From Saccharopolyspora gloriosae (GTDB lineage Bacteria > Actinomycetota > Actinomycetes > Mycobacteriales > Pseudonocardiaceae), in NCBI RefSeq assembly GCF_014203325.1, contig NZ_JACHIV010000001.1, forward strand, positions 62,001-126,000: DNA of 64,000 bases, given 5' to 3'. The notes beneath the pieces were generated by a model. That model made no database searches. It was not told the origin of the DNA and worked only from the letters and a program-made list of their open reading frames with translations. Every line of letters begins with the position of its first letter. Position 1 is the first letter of the stretch. The translations under genes and the position numbers were made by a program. Positions 30,672 to 39,553 of this stretch are shown here, piece by piece.

Positions 30672-31163
30672 TCAGCGGAAGTTCTCGAACTGCAGCGCCA
30701 CGTCGAAGTCGGTGGACTTCAACAGCTGGATCACGTTCTGCAGGTCGTCCTTCTTCTTGCCCGAGACCCGCAGCTGCTCGCCCTGGATCTGAGCCTGCAC
30801 GCCCTTCGGGCCCTCGTCGCGGATCTTCTTCGAGATCTTCTTCGCCACGTCCTGCTCGATGCCCTGCACGACCTTGCCGCTGACCCGGTACACCTGCCCG
30901 GAGCTGGCGGGCTCACCCACGTCGAACGCCTTCAACGAGATGCCGCGCTTGATCAGCTTCTCCTTGAACACCTCGATCGCGGCCCGGCACCGCTCCTCGG
31001 TCTCGGACTCCAGCGCGATCGCCTCCTGCCCCGACCACTGGATCTTCGTGCCCGTACCGCGGAAGTCGAACCGGTTCGCCAACTCCTTGGCGGCCTGGTT
31101 CAGCGCGTTGTCCACTTCCTGCCGGTCCACCTTGCTCACCACGTCGAACGACGGGTCTGCCAC
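30672..31163 (-). CDS. YajQ-family cyclic-di-nucleotide/nucleotide-binding protein
   Basis: A 163-residue protein of the YajQ/DUF520 family: [20 protein letters not shown] at the N-terminus, and [20 protein letters not shown] followed by [10 protein letters not shown] near the end. In Xanthomonas a homologue binds cyclic di-GMP; elsewhere the family binds nucleotides or RNA. This is of interest because two cyclic-di-GMP-type proteins (35442 and 58955) are in the same window. Start GTG 31163 has AGGAGG upstream; it diverges from the tRNA-Tyr gene. Confidence 0.85.
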   Translation of the reverse strand: MADPSFDVVSKVDRQEVDNALNQAAKELANRFDFRGTGTKIQWSGQEAIALESETEERCRAAIEVFKEKLIKRGISLKAFDVGEPASSGQVYRVSGKVVQGIEQDVAKKISKKIRDEGPKGVQAQIQGEQLRVSGKKKDDLQNVIQLLKSTDFDVALQFENFR

Positions 31164-31288
31164 CTCGCATACCTCCTGTTGGAACGGGACGTCTCGCCCG
31201 GACACGCTACCGGCACCACCCCCTCCGGAACCGGTCGACGCACACCTGTATTCTTGTCCCCGCAAGCCAGCGCGAGCTGGCAGGCGAA

Positions 31289-31369
31289 GCCAGGTTGCCC
31301 GAGCGGCCAAAGGGAGCTGACTGTAAATCAGCCGCGCAAGCTTCGGAGGTTCGAATCCTCCACCTGGCA
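31289..31369 (+). tRNA. tRNA-Tyr (GTA)
   Basis: Acceptor arms GCCAGGT (31289-31295) and ACCTGGC (31362-31368) pair fully. The anticodon arm GCTGA-CTGTAAA-TCAGC gives anticodon GTA. The T arm GGAGG-TTCGAAT-CCTCC and a long variable arm fit class II tRNA-Tyr. CCA is not encoded directly after the discriminator. Its 3' half, from 31321, is repeated at 50061 and is the integration target of the AICE. Promoter-like TATTCT lies about 40 bp upstream. Confidence 0.95.
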
Positions 31370-31485
31370 CACCAGCCACAACGGCCCGGTGACCTGCAAA
31401 GACAGGGTCACCGGGCCGTTTTGCGTTGTCCGGTCGTGTCCGGCTGACTACGGCCGTTGGCGGGTGTCTGTGCCGAATGCGTGCC
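31321..31485 (+). repeat. attL-type direct repeat: tRNA-Tyr 3' end plus flank
   Basis: These 165 bases recur at 50061-50225 with no gap and 7 mismatches. The first 77 bases (31321-31397) are identical and cover the tRNA from the anticodon loop to the 3' end plus the terminator's left arm. This is the left boundary of the integrated element. The integrase gene ends 7 bp beyond it. Confidence 0.9.
31380..31422 (+). terminator. Rho-independent terminator of tRNA-Tyr
   Basis: A 15-bp perfect stem (31380-31394 with 31406-31420) with an 11-base loop ends in TTTT. It lies 11 bp after the tRNA and also faces the int stop. The same hairpin is present in the repeat at 50120-50160, and in decayed form at 48800 and 53270. 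Confidence 0.85.
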
Positions 31486-31491
31486 GAAATC

Positions 31492-32853
31492 TCACCGGTC
31501 GCCGAGCAGGTCTTGGACCCGCTGCCGAGCCGCTGTCTCGCCTCCGTCGAGGCACTTCGCGTAGACCCGAAGCAGGACGTGAACGCTGTGCCCCGCCCAC
31601 TCGGCTACTCGCGTCGGCTCCACGCCCGCGTTGAGCCAGGTGGACACCGCGGCGTGGCGGAGGTCGTAGGGCCGCTTCGCCAATGGCGACGCCTGGACCT
31701 CCTCGGTGAACACCGCAGCACGGGCACGCGCCCACACGCGGCCGTAGACGCTGCTTCCGAGCCGCCCGCCGCTCCGCTGGCCGGGGAACAGCCGGCCATC
31801 GGGCGCGGTGCCGTACAGCCGCAGATGGCGGTTCAGGTAGTTCGTGAGTCCCGGCGAGCAGGGGACCGGGCGGCCCACTCCGTCTTCCCGGTGTTTGAGC
31901 CCGCGTACTTCGCTGCGGGTTCTGCTGTCGCTCCACTGGCTACCAACTTCGGGGGCGGCTTGTTCGAGGTAGATCTCACCCCATCCACTGCTGGGAAGAG
32001 CGAGGTTGCGCTTACTGATTTCGGCGGCCTCCTCCGGGCGCAGAGCGCCAAAGTAGAGCAGCGCGAAGAACGCGGTCAGCCTGTCGTTGATGTCCTCCAC
32101 CGCATTGAGCAGGGTTCGGGCCTGAACTGGATTGGCCACGCTCCGGCGGTCCACCAGCCGAAGTGAAGTCGTCGCCTTCTTCAGCTTGATCTCGGTCATC
32201 GGATTCGTCCGGAGCAGGTTCCTTTCCCGCGCGAAGTCGAGTGCTTCCTTCAACGTCGTTCGCCGTAGCCGCACGGTGTTCGCGGCAGCCCTCCCGCCGT
32301 CATGGTTGTAATCGAGTGCGCTAAGCAGCTTCCGGAGAGCGTCAGGCTCGGAAAGCTCGGAGACGTGACGACTGTTCCGGCCGAACCAGCGCAACCACCC
32401 GGTGATCTCCTCGGGGTGGGCCGCGCTGCGCGTGGTCGTGCTGAACGCGGAGCGGAGCGCCTTGCTCGCCGCCTGCCTGTCCCGCCCGTCGAGCGGAGCG
32501 CGCAGCAGCGCGAGAGTGATCGGAATCAGGGAATCCGCGATGCTCTTCCGACTGTTCGGCGCGATGTCGGGCCACTTCATGTCGACGTACTCACACGCGA
32601 ACTCGAACCAGGTCTGCTGGGCTGCGGCCTGCTGCTGCATGGTGACCGGAAGGCCGGTCGTGCACTCGAACGCGATCCCGTTCCGCGTCGCCGTGACGAG
32701 CTTCGACCGGAAGGCATCCGCGAGGTTGAAGGTGCTGAACGGCTCCTTGAACCGTTGAGTGGCGGCTCGCCAGCGCACCCAGTAGGTCGTCTTCGTCTTC
32801 CCCGTCCACTTGTCGATGGACCAGATGCGGACATCGTGAGTGGTCTCGCTCAT
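31492..32853 (-). CDS. int: AICE tyrosine-recombinase integrase
   Basis: A 453-residue site-specific recombinase that inserts and, with Xis, excises the element at tRNA-Tyr. The N-terminal arm-binding and SAM-like core domains span about 1-225. Catalytic residues are Arg272 (GALRPEEA), Arg399 in [12 protein letters not shown] (Tyr replaces the usual His of HxLR), His422 (WAGHS) and Tyr431 (LRVYAKC). It lies 7 bp from the att repeat, as usual for AICEs. Its start overlaps the xis stop by 4 bp. Confidence 0.93.
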   Translation of the reverse strand: MSETTHDVRIWSIDKWTGKTKTTYWVRWRAATQRFKEPFSTFNLADAFRSKLVTATRNGIAFECTTGLPVTMQQQAAAQQTWFEFACEYVDMKWPDIAPNSRKSIADSLIPITLALLRAPLDGRDRQAASKALRSAFSTTTRSAAHPEEITGWLRWFGRNSRHVSELSEPDALRKLLSALDYNHDGGRAAANTVRLRRTTLKEALDFARERNLLRTNPMTEIKLKKATTSLRLVDRRSVANPVQARTLLNAVEDINDRLTAFFALLYFGALRPEEAAEISKRNLALPSSGWGEIYLEQAAPEVGSQWSDSRTRSEVRGLKHREDGVGRPVPCSPGLTNYLNRHLRLYGTAPDGRLFPGQRSGGRLGSSVYGRVWARARAAVFTEEVQASPLAKRPYDLRHAAVSTWLNAGVEPTRVAEWAGHSVHVLLRVYAKCLDGGETAARQRVQDLLGDR

Positions 32854-33137
32854 GCGGCGTCCTCCAGGTCGATCAGCCAGCGATCCGCTTCAGTGCGGCG
32901 GATTCGGAGCCCGCCGTTCGGCAACTTCACGCACGCGGGGCCGATGCCCTTCGCACGCCACTCGTAGAAGGTCGAGCGCGAGATCTTCATCTGCCCGCAG
33001 AACTCCGGGACGGTCAGGAGCGCGGTTCGGCGCTCAACGCGGGGCGGTTTGGTGGCGGTAGCGCTCTTCTGACTGGACTTCGGAGGAATCGGGGCTCCCG
33101 TGGGCGAGGCGCGGCGACTTTGGCGGCGGTCGGTCAT
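32850..33137 (-). CDS. xis: Excisionase-type helix-turn-helix protein
   Basis: A 95-residue basic protein. The C-terminal half is a winged HTH of the AlpA/MerR-like excisionase group (LTVPEFCGQMKISRSTFYEW, then ADRWLID). It is expected to bend DNA at the attachment sites and bias Int towards excision. It overlaps int (ATGA) and the upstream DUF3631 gene by 4 bp each, so all are translated together. Confidence 0.85.
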   Translation of the reverse strand: MTDRRQSRRASPTGAPIPPKSSQKSATATKPPRVERRTALLTVPEFCGQMKISRSTFYEWRAKGIGPACVKLPNGGLRIRRTEADRWLIDLEDAA

Positions 33138-34381
33138 GCGGCGCCCCTTTCGGTGGTGGAGGGGGAAGCCGTCCCAGACGTCCCAGGCGTCGCGATGCTG
33201 GTCAGGCTGGGACGGTTTGGTTCGGTGGGACGCTTTGATCCGTCCCAGGGGTGCAAGGCGTCCCGCGTTGAGCTGGGCGGCGACGCTTGGGACGGCCGGG
33301 ACGGCTCACCCCCAGGGGGTGAGCAGTAGCGGGTCCAGGCGTCGAGGAAGTCCGAGCGGCGGTAGCCCTTGGACTGGGTTCCGTCGGGGAAGCGGACGTT
33401 GCCGGAGCGGATGTCGAACTCGCCGAGCAGCCGGGCGAGCTTGGCTTGGGTGAGGCCTTGGGCGCCGTAGTCGCGCCAGGGTGCTTCGGGGTCGGCGTTG
33501 AGCTGGCGGATGAGTTCGCCGCTGGCGATCTCGTACTGATCGCCGAAGGCGGTGCGGCAGTCCACCAGTAGCCGGGTGCGCAGGGTTCCTTCGTTGTCGC
33601 CTTGGGACTCGGCGATCAGCGTGAGAGCGGCTTGGCGTGCCCGGTCGGGCCAGTCGCCGCCCGCGTGGTCGGCGACCGCGATCAGCGGTTCCCAGGTGTC
33701 GGCGGCGCGGTCTTCGATGGGCATCGGGGGTTCGGCGCGTTCGAGTTGGGCCAGGTCGGTGCGGAGCCAGTCGCCGATCCGTCCGGCGAGTTCCACGAGC
33801 GCGGGCCGGTCGCGTCGGTGCCGGTAGGGGGCGACTTTTTCGCCGGGTGCGCGGCGGCGCATGCGGATCACGACGGCGCGGTCTTCGATGGTGTCGGGCA
33901 TGGTGCCGATTCCGGCGAGCGCGGCCATCGCGAACGTGGCGATCGATTCGACGCGGTTGGTGGCGGCGTCGTAGCGCTTGGCCGGGCGGTTGCGCTGGTG
34001 TCCGGCGTTGAGCAGCCCGCGCAGGTCCTCGTTCCCGTCGGCGTTGGGGCCGAAGATCGTGTCCGCCTCGTCGACGAGCATCGTGGGCGGGTCCTCGGTG
34101 ATGGATCGGTACACGGCGGCCGGGCTGGCGTTGACGGTCAGGAACGGGTCGTGGCAGGTGGCCTCCACGACGTCGAGCAGGCGAGATTTCCCGCAGCGCT
34201 TCTCCGGGGCGCGGATGACCAGGCGCGGGGCGTGTGCCCAGGCGAGTTGTGCATGGCTGGCGGCGGTCCAGAGGACGACGGCGTCCAGGGCGTGCGGGCT
34301 GGGCAGGATCACGTAGCGGGTCAGGGCCGCGTGCAGCTCGTCGAGGAGTGCGGCGCCGGCGCGGGCGGGTTGAGGCTTCAT
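33134..34381 (-). CDS. DUF3631 P-loop ATPase, probable replication helicase of the AICE
   Basis: A 415-residue ATPase. Walker A is APEKRCGKSR (58-67) and Walker B is PTMLVDEAD (99-107), followed by DUF3631-type sequence with the IRMRRRAPGE arginine region. The last 70 residues are Ser/Pro/Thr-rich. Proteins of this type sit next to primase-polymerases in AICEs and plasmids and are thought to unwind the replication fork; helicase activity is inferred. The operon continues into xis and int. Confidence 0.75.
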   Translation of the reverse strand: MKPQPARAGAALLDELHAALTRYVILPSPHALDAVVLWTAASHAQLAWAHAPRLVIRAPEKRCGKSRLLDVVEATCHDPFLTVNASPAAVYRSITEDPPTMLVDEADTIFGPNADGNEDLRGLLNAGHQRNRPAKRYDAATNRVESIATFAMAALAGIGTMPDTIEDRAVVIRMRRRAPGEKVAPYRHRRDRPALVELAGRIGDWLRTDLAQLERAEPPMPIEDRAADTWEPLIAVADHAGGDWPDRARQAALTLIAESQGDNEGTLRTRLLVDCRTAFGDQYEIASGELIRQLNADPEAPWRDYGAQGLTQAKLARLLGEFDIRSGNVRFPDGTQSKGYRRSDFLDAWTRYCSPPGGEPSRPSQASPPSSTRDALHPWDGSKRPTEPNRPSLTSIATPGTSGTASPSTTERGAA

Positions 34382-34412
34382 CGGGGTGTCTCCAGGCGGG
34401 TCGATGGGGTGG

Positions 34413-35423
34413 TCATGCGGTATGGCCGTAGCCGTGGAGGGAGTCCGGTCCGTCGCGTGCGCCGCGTTGCCAGCCGCGTGCGGCGTTGCGGCGGGCGGTG
34501 GCTACCTCGATCGGTTTGCCGGTGCGCTGGCGGCGGCGGATCGCGGCGTCCACCAGGGCGTCGATGGCGTCGTGTTCGGACCACGGGGCCGTGTCGTGGA
34601 CGACGAGGTTCGCCAGCCGCCGGGCGGAGGCGTAAAGGAGTCGCCAGCGCTCCCCGTCGCGGGTTTCGACCTTGTGCAGCTCGTCGTCCCAGACCCGCCG
34701 CCAGTAGCCGGGCGCATGGCCACCAGCCGGTCCAGCGGGAAGGTTGGGAGCCTCCCCCGGTTCGATCGCCGGGGGCGGCGGTACGGCTCGGCGAGCCAGC
34801 CAGTCGGGAAGCTCGGCGATGTCGATTCGGTTGGAGGTCCGTTCGTAGGTGCCGGTGCAGTCCTCCGGCGGCGCGGTGATCCGGCACGCCGGAGCCACCA
34901 CGTAGCCACCCTGGGCACGGATGTCGATCTGGTGGCCGACTCGACCGCTGGCGTCACTGGTGGCGTCGAGCCCTGCCGGAGCCCGGAAGTACAGGTGCCT
35001 TCCGCCGCTCGGTGTCGAGATCTCCAGCGTCTCTGGCAAGTGCACGTTCTCGGCCGTGGTGATGGCGTGCAGTGCTTCCAACCCGTCCGCTACCTGGAGG
35101 GGCACGTCGTCTGCGGCGGGTGCGGCTGGTTTGGGCTTGCGGTCCAGGTCGAGGACCACCAGCCCGGACGGGCCGGTACTGATGCCGACGTTGGCGCGCG
35201 GGGTGTGCGTCCACCAATGGCGGATCACGGCCGGGTCGGTGGTGGCCGAGAGGTAGCCGTGGCACGGCACAGCGGCTGTCAGGCAGCGGCACTCGGTGGG
35301 AGTGCACTTGTCGGCCTTGCAGTACAGGCAGTTTCCGAACGGGCGCTTGCTGTTCGGCCGCAGCGGGAAGACGTACAGCCCGTGGTGTGCGAGCCAGGTG
35401 GCGAGTTCGAGCGAAGTCGTCAT
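34413..35423 (-). CDS. Bifunctional DNA primase/polymerase (prim-pol) of the AICE
   Basis: A 336-residue prim-pol. The archaeo-eukaryotic primase-like domain shows YVFPLRPNSKRPF, VGISTGPSGLVVLDLD with the metal-binding acidic pair, and EISTPSGGRHLYFRAPAG. A Cys-rich insertion (CLYCKADKCTPTECRC, about 32-47) could bind zinc. The C-terminal part resembles primase-associated helical domains. It likely starts replication of the excised circle, together with the adjacent DUF3631 ATPase. The element's origin is not identified. Confidence 0.82.
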   Translation of the reverse strand: MTTSLELATWLAHHGLYVFPLRPNSKRPFGNCLYCKADKCTPTECRCLTAAVPCHGYLSATTDPAVIRHWWTHTPRANVGISTGPSGLVVLDLDRKPKPAAPAADDVPLQVADGLEALHAITTAENVHLPETLEISTPSGGRHLYFRAPAGLDATSDASGRVGHQIDIRAQGGYVVAPACRITAPPEDCTGTYERTSNRIDIAELPDWLARRAVPPPPAIEPGEAPNLPAGPAGGHAPGYWRRVWDDELHKVETRDGERWRLLYASARRLANLVVHDTAPWSEHDAIDALVDAAIRRRQRTGKPIEVATARRNAARGWQRGARDGPDSLHGYGHTA

Positions 35424-35441
35424 GGGTTCTCCTCTGGTGGC

Positions 35442-36044
35442 TCAGGCCGTGCGGTCCGGCGGCGTCAGGTCTCGGACTCGGCGAGGTCGTCCGGCCAGCG
35501 CCACGGCTGACCGTTGGGCGTGCTTGGCCCGGTACATCCGCCGGTCGGCCGCGCCGAGCAGCTCGCCGAGCGGGGCGCCGGCCTCGGCGACGGCCAGGCC
35601 GACGCTGCCCAGCGCGGTGAGGCGCCGGCCCCGCACTTCCAGCGGCTCGGCGAGTACCTGGGCGATCTCGTCGGCCCGGCGCTTCGCCGCCGCACGGCTG
35701 CCGATGTGGCCGAGGTGGACGGCGAATTCGTCGCCGTGCAGCCGCACGGCTCGCTCACCCGGCGCGGTGTTCTCCGCGAGGCGGGTGGCGACGGCGGCCA
35801 AGACCTCGTTGCCGAAGTCGTGGCCGTGGGTGTCGTTGATGGCCTTGAAGTGGTCCAGGTCGATGAGCAGCGCCCCGACGAGCCCAGACCGGCGGGTGCG
35901 GCGTGCGTGGCGTCGGAGTGCGGCGCGGTTGCCGATGCCGGTGAGTTCGTCGGTGTGCAATCGGCGGTCCAGGAAGGCCGCTGCGGTGGTGGCGGCCGCG
36001 GCCCATCCGGCGGTCATCAAGGGCAAGGTGAGTTCTGCGAACAT
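35442..36044 (-). CDS. GGDEF-domain protein encoded by the AICE
   Basis: A 200-residue protein. One N-terminal hydrophobic helix (PLMTAGWAAAATTAAAF) is followed by a GGDEF domain (about 28-185). The metal/phosphate motif LLIDLDHFKAINDTHGHDFG is intact. The signature reads HGDEF (103-107) instead of GGDEF, so diguanylate cyclase activity is uncertain; first-position variants such as SGDEF or AGDEF can be active. It lies between prim/pol and traB, so it is part of the transfer/replication operon and might tie transfer to cyclic di-GMP. Confidence 0.8.
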   Translation of the reverse strand: MFAELTLPLMTAGWAAAATTAAAFLDRRLHTDELTGIGNRAALRRHARRTRRSGLVGALLIDLDHFKAINDTHGHDFGNEVLAAVATRLAENTAPGERAVRLHGDEFAVHLGHIGSRAAAKRRADEIAQVLAEPLEVRGRRLTALGSVGLAVAEAGAPLGELLGAADRRMYRAKHAQRSAVALAGRPRRVRDLTPPDRTA

Positions 36045-36125
36045 GAGCGGTGCGCTCCTTCGGGAGTGAAGTGGTCCCGCCCGTCGGACTCCGGCCAGAG
36101 ACAGCCGGGCGGGACCGCGGTTTCC

Positions 36126-36410
36126 TCAGCGGTTGCGGCGGTTCTTGCGGTGCAGACGCCGGTAGGCGTTCCACGCCTTGAGCCCGGCTCGGGGCCGCAG
36201 TCCGGTGCTCTTGCACGCGCCGCAGAGCCGGATGGCGCGGAGGAACGGGGAGCGGAATTTGCCCTCTCCGTGGCAGGTCCGGCAGGCCTTGAACGGCCAG
36301 AGCACGCAGCTCGCGATGTAACCGAGCGTGATGATGATCAGGGCGGCGATGAGGATGGTGCTCGCGGAGTTTGCGGGGGTCACAGGTGGCCTCCAGGCGG
36401 TTTCGGGCAC
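36126..36410 (-). CDS. Small membrane protein with DnaJ-like zinc motif
   Basis: A 94-residue protein with one helix (ASTILIAALIIITLGYIASC) and then CRTCHGEGKF plus LCGACKSTGL, a CxxCxGxG zinc-ribbon pair, and a basic tail (RRLHRKNRRNR). It is the first gene after traB in the minus-strand operon. Similar small proteins occur at this place in other actinomycete elements. Function is unknown. Confidence 0.65.
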   Translation of the reverse strand: MPETAWRPPVTPANSASTILIAALIIITLGYIASCVLWPFKACRTCHGEGKFRSPFLRAIRLCGACKSTGLRPRAGLKAWNAYRRLHRKNRRNR

Positions 36411-36428
36411 AGATCGGCCCGCACGCCT

Positions 36429-36516
36429 CTAGGAACTAGGGCGCTGGTGGCAAACGGAATGGGTGTCTAGCGGGGTCTCTAGACCTAGAGGCGGCACCGT
36501 CTAGGGCTAGAGACCC
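36429..36516. promoter_or_regulatory. CTAG-rich repeat cluster, candidate clt transfer locus
   Basis: Seven CTAG tetranucleotides occur within 82 bp (36429, 36436, 36467, 36479, 36485, 36501, 36507), mostly as TCTAGR/CCTAGA/GCTAGA units. A 10-bp perfect inverted repeat joins GGGTCTCTAG (36473-36482) and CTAGAGACCC (36507-36516). The cluster lies immediately 3' of the traB stop. In pSVH1-type plasmids TraB recognises short repeats (clt/TRS) located next to traB, so this is a plausible DNA-loading site. Confidence 0.5.
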
Positions 36517-36524
36517 GCCGGGGG

Positions 36525-38705
36525 CTATCCGGCATCGCGATGACGGTTACGTTCCGTGACTTCTTCGGTGATGTCGGCGCGGGTGATGCCGATGCGGCTC
36601 GCACCCTTGCCCTCGTCGGTTGTGCCCCAGACCTGCCCGGTGCGGATGCCGTGGCGCTTCAGTGCGGCGGTGAGGTCGGCAGCCTCCCGATAGGTGCCGT
36701 AGACGTCGGGTCGCAGTTCGTAGAGGCGTGCGATGACGCGTTCGTTCCAGACCTTCTTCTCCATCTCCGGCACTACGGTGAGGACGTCCTCAAGCAGCGT
36801 GTCCCGGCGGGAGTCCTGTTCGGACTGAAGCTGCTCGCCGATGGCATGGCCTGTCAGGGTCCCGGCCTGCTCGCGCAGGTGTCGGGCGTAGGCCACGACC
36901 TTGTCTGAGGCTGGTCCGTCGAGTCCGGCGACGCTGCGCACGATCTGCGCTTCGCTGCCTTCGCCGACGAGGTAGCCGATTCCCTTGTCGTCCCACGCGA
37001 ACGTCGTGGCCCGCACGCCCTGCTTGTACTTCGACGTGCCCAAGACCATGTCGTTTTCGGTCTGTCCCTGGACCTTCAGGCAAAGGCGGGTCGAGACGTT
37101 GGCGCTGATGCCGGTGGGCAGGGATTTCGCGTCGGGGCGTTGGGTGGCGAGCATCAAGATGATGCCCAGCGCCGGGCCGCGTTTCACGAGGTCGGTGCAG
37201 ATCGCTTCGAGCTCTTCGCCGAAGTCGGGGTGCTCGAACCACACCTGGCACTCATCGACCCCGATCACGATGGGGTGCAGCCGCAGCGTCTTGTTGCTGG
37301 CCAGGTCGGGGGTGACCTTGTTCTCCGGTGCCAGGCCCTGCTTCGCCAGGTCCCGGATCAGCTTCGCGCGGCGGCGCAGCTCGTCGCGTAGTGCTCGCAG
37401 GTCGGTGACGGCCTTGTCGATCTCCTCCGGTTCGTCCCCTACCCCGTGGACGTGGGTGACCGGTTCCAGCGGGTCGAGGTCGCCGGTGCCTTTGAGGTCG
37501 TAGGTGTGCAGCTCCGCCCGTGGATCGAGGGCGGCGATCAGCAGCAGCTCGCGGAGAGCGAACGTCTTGCCCATGCGGGGAATCGCCCCGATGACCACCG
37601 AGGTGAACATCAGCCGCAGATCCACCCACCGGCCACGCTGATCGGTCCCGAACGGCTGAGACTGGAACAGATCGACCCGGTTTCCCTTGCGCAGCGCCCA
37701 AGCGGGCTGGGTCGCCTTACGCATGTCCTGATCGCCCACCCACAGGATCAGGCGTCCGGCGTGTTCGGCGTTGTCGGCCTCCGGCCACACGCAGCCCAAC
37801 GGGCGCCGGAGCCCGGAGGCGAGTTTGGCGCGACGCTCCATGATGTCGCCCGGCGTCACCCCCGGCGGCAGATCGATGTCCGCACGCCAGCCCTTGCCAT
37901 CGCGAGCGATCGGACGCGGGAACCCGACCCCGGTTCCGCCCTTGCCCAATGCCTGGTTGATTAGCGAGATCCCCAGCGATGCCAGTGCGGTTTCGACGGC
38001 GCCGGAGGTGAGCTTGGGGACCTTGGTGGACTCCACCGCTCGCGACGCGATCGGCTTGTCAGAAGGCGCTCCCAACCAGCCGAGTCCCGCCAGCGCGAGC
38101 GCGACCGTGGCCCACTGTGCGGCGGCGGGAAGCACGGCATGACCGAGCAGGATCGCGGCCAACCCCACGGCGCCGAGGCCGGCGGCCAGGAACGCGCGAG
38201 CACGGACCCGCCCGTCCCGCTGCTGCGAGAGCTTCAGGTACTCGGCGGCGTCCTCCCGCCGCGCCGACGCGAGCCGCACCGGGAGGCCCTCGGCATCACC
38301 GATCCACCGCAACAGACCGCCGACCATCCGGAGCGATCCTGCGGGGATCCGCATGACGACCCGAGTGACGTAGACCGGGCACCGCACGGCGTGGAACCCG
38401 GCACTGTGTCCGGCGTAGCCCAGCGCCCACCGTGCGGTGGCCCGGAACTCCTCGGCGTCCTTGGCCCAGGCCGGGAGGATGGGGAGTCGCTTATCGGCAC
38501 GAACCAGGGCCGAACCGGGCTCGGATTTCGTCGGCTGGCCCACCTGTGGCGGCTTGACGATCTCGCCGTCGATCACCTCCGTCTCGGCCGACTCGGTCGC
38601 GGGCTGCTCGGTGTTGGGCGTGGTGACCCGTTCGGAAGGCAGGTGCAGGACTCGGGCGGTCTGCTGCTCGTCCTGGTCGTGGTGCTGTTCGTCGTGGTCG
38701 GTCAT
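36525..38705 (-). CDS. traB: TraB-type FtsK/SpoIIIE DNA translocase
   Basis: A 726-residue conjugation motor. Hydrophobic helices (about 168-212) are followed by an FtsK motor with Walker A GAIPRMGKT (373-381) and Walker B IVIGVDECQ (479-487). LMLATQRPDAKSLPTGI and SKYKQGVRA follow. The C-terminal 90 residues contain a winged-helix segment (LYELRPDVYGTYREAADLTA), where TraB proteins bind clt repeats. Such proteins move double-stranded DNA between mycelia without a relaxase. ATG 38705 overlaps the previous gene's stop by 4 bp. Confidence 0.88.
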   Translation of the reverse strand: MTDHDEQHHDQDEQQTARVLHLPSERVTTPNTEQPATESAETEVIDGEIVKPPQVGQPTKSEPGSALVRADKRLPILPAWAKDAEEFRATARWALGYAGHSAGFHAVRCPVYVTRVVMRIPAGSLRMVGGLLRWIGDAEGLPVRLASARREDAAEYLKLSQQRDGRVRARAFLAAGLGAVGLAAILLGHAVLPAAAQWATVALALAGLGWLGAPSDKPIASRAVESTKVPKLTSGAVETALASLGISLINQALGKGGTGVGFPRPIARDGKGWRADIDLPPGVTPGDIMERRAKLASGLRRPLGCVWPEADNAEHAGRLILWVGDQDMRKATQPAWALRKGNRVDLFQSQPFGTDQRGRWVDLRLMFTSVVIGAIPRMGKTFALRELLLIAALDPRAELHTYDLKGTGDLDPLEPVTHVHGVGDEPEEIDKAVTDLRALRDELRRRAKLIRDLAKQGLAPENKVTPDLASNKTLRLHPIVIGVDECQVWFEHPDFGEELEAICTDLVKRGPALGIILMLATQRPDAKSLPTGISANVSTRLCLKVQGQTENDMVLGTSKYKQGVRATTFAWDDKGIGYLVGEGSEAQIVRSVAGLDGPASDKVVAYARHLREQAGTLTGHAIGEQLQSEQDSRRDTLLEDVLTVVPEMEKKVWNERVIARLYELRPDVYGTYREAADLTAALKRHGIRTGQVWGTTDEGKGASRIGITRADITEEVTERNRHRDAG

Positions 38706-39553
38706 GGGGTCACCTCCGGGTGGTCGGTGTGCAGCAGGTGAGTCAGGGCCGCGCCCATGCCGAGTACGGCGACCGGCAGGCACGCGACCAGGGTGGTGAT
38801 CCACCAGGGGGCTGCGGTCATGCCTGCGGCGGTCATCAGGTGGTAAGCGACCTGCCCGAGCGCGCCGAGCCCCAGCGAGCCGAGCGCGGAGACCTGGGCG
38901 AACCGGCGTGCCCTGTGCGGGACCTGGCCGGACAGCCACACCCGCAGGGCATAAGCGGCGTAGGTCTCGACTCCGATGGGGAGGGTGATCGCGGTGTTGA
39001 GTTCGAGCCCGTCCCAGATGCCCGGAAGCGGGTGCACGATGCCGAACCCGGTGAGTCCGCCGAGGCCGACCCAGCCGGACCAGATCGCCACGAACGCGGG
39101 CAACGCCAGCAACAGCACCGGCCAACGCGAAACCGGCTTGCCCACGGTCGGGGGCTCCGGGTTCGTGATCTTGCTGACCTGCTCCGGGGCCATCGGCTCC
39201 GCCTGGTCGTCGGTGGCCGGAGTCTCGGGCTCGTCGCGCTCGGCGGGGCCGGGATCGGCGGGTTCCGGCTCCGGGCCGTTCTCTTCGGCGTGGTCCTCGG
39301 CGGGCGGCTTTGCCGCCTGCCCGGCGGAGTCGTTCGAGTCCGGTTCGGAGACCAGGTGCAGCCGGACCGGGTTCGGTTCCGGGGTGGTTTCGGCGAGCAG
39401 GTCCAGCACGGTGTTGGCCTTCTTTGCCCCGATCCGCAGTTCCGACATGAGCCGGTTCCGCGACGGCAGTTCACCGAGGTCGGCGGCGAGCTGCCGGGCC
39501 TGCGGCACGAGGTCTTCGATCGGGATCGGGTAGGCGCTCTTGGCGGTGGTCAC
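38702..39553 (-). CDS. DUF2637-like membrane protein, probable spread protein
   Basis: A 283-residue protein. The N-terminus is HTH-like (PQARQLAADLGELPSRNRLM), followed by an acidic, Pro/Glu-rich linker (about 65-135) and four hydrophobic helices (about 143-275) with the segment WSGWVGLGGLTGFG. AICEs and Streptomyces plasmids carry such polytopic proteins next to traB, where they assist spread of the element through the mycelium. It overlaps traB and the next small membrane gene by 4 bp each. Confidence 0.65.
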   Translation of the reverse strand: MTTAKSAYPIPIEDLVPQARQLAADLGELPSRNRLMSELRIGAKKANTVLDLLAETTPEPNPVRLHLVSEPDSNDSAGQAAKPPAEDHAEENGPEPEPADPGPAERDEPETPATDDQAEPMAPEQVSKITNPEPPTVGKPVSRWPVLLLALPAFVAIWSGWVGLGGLTGFGIVHPLPGIWDGLELNTAITLPIGVETYAAYALRVWLSGQVPHRARRFAQVSALGSLGLGALGQVAYHLMTAAGMTAAPWWITTLVACLPVAVLGMGAALTHLLHTDHPEVTP

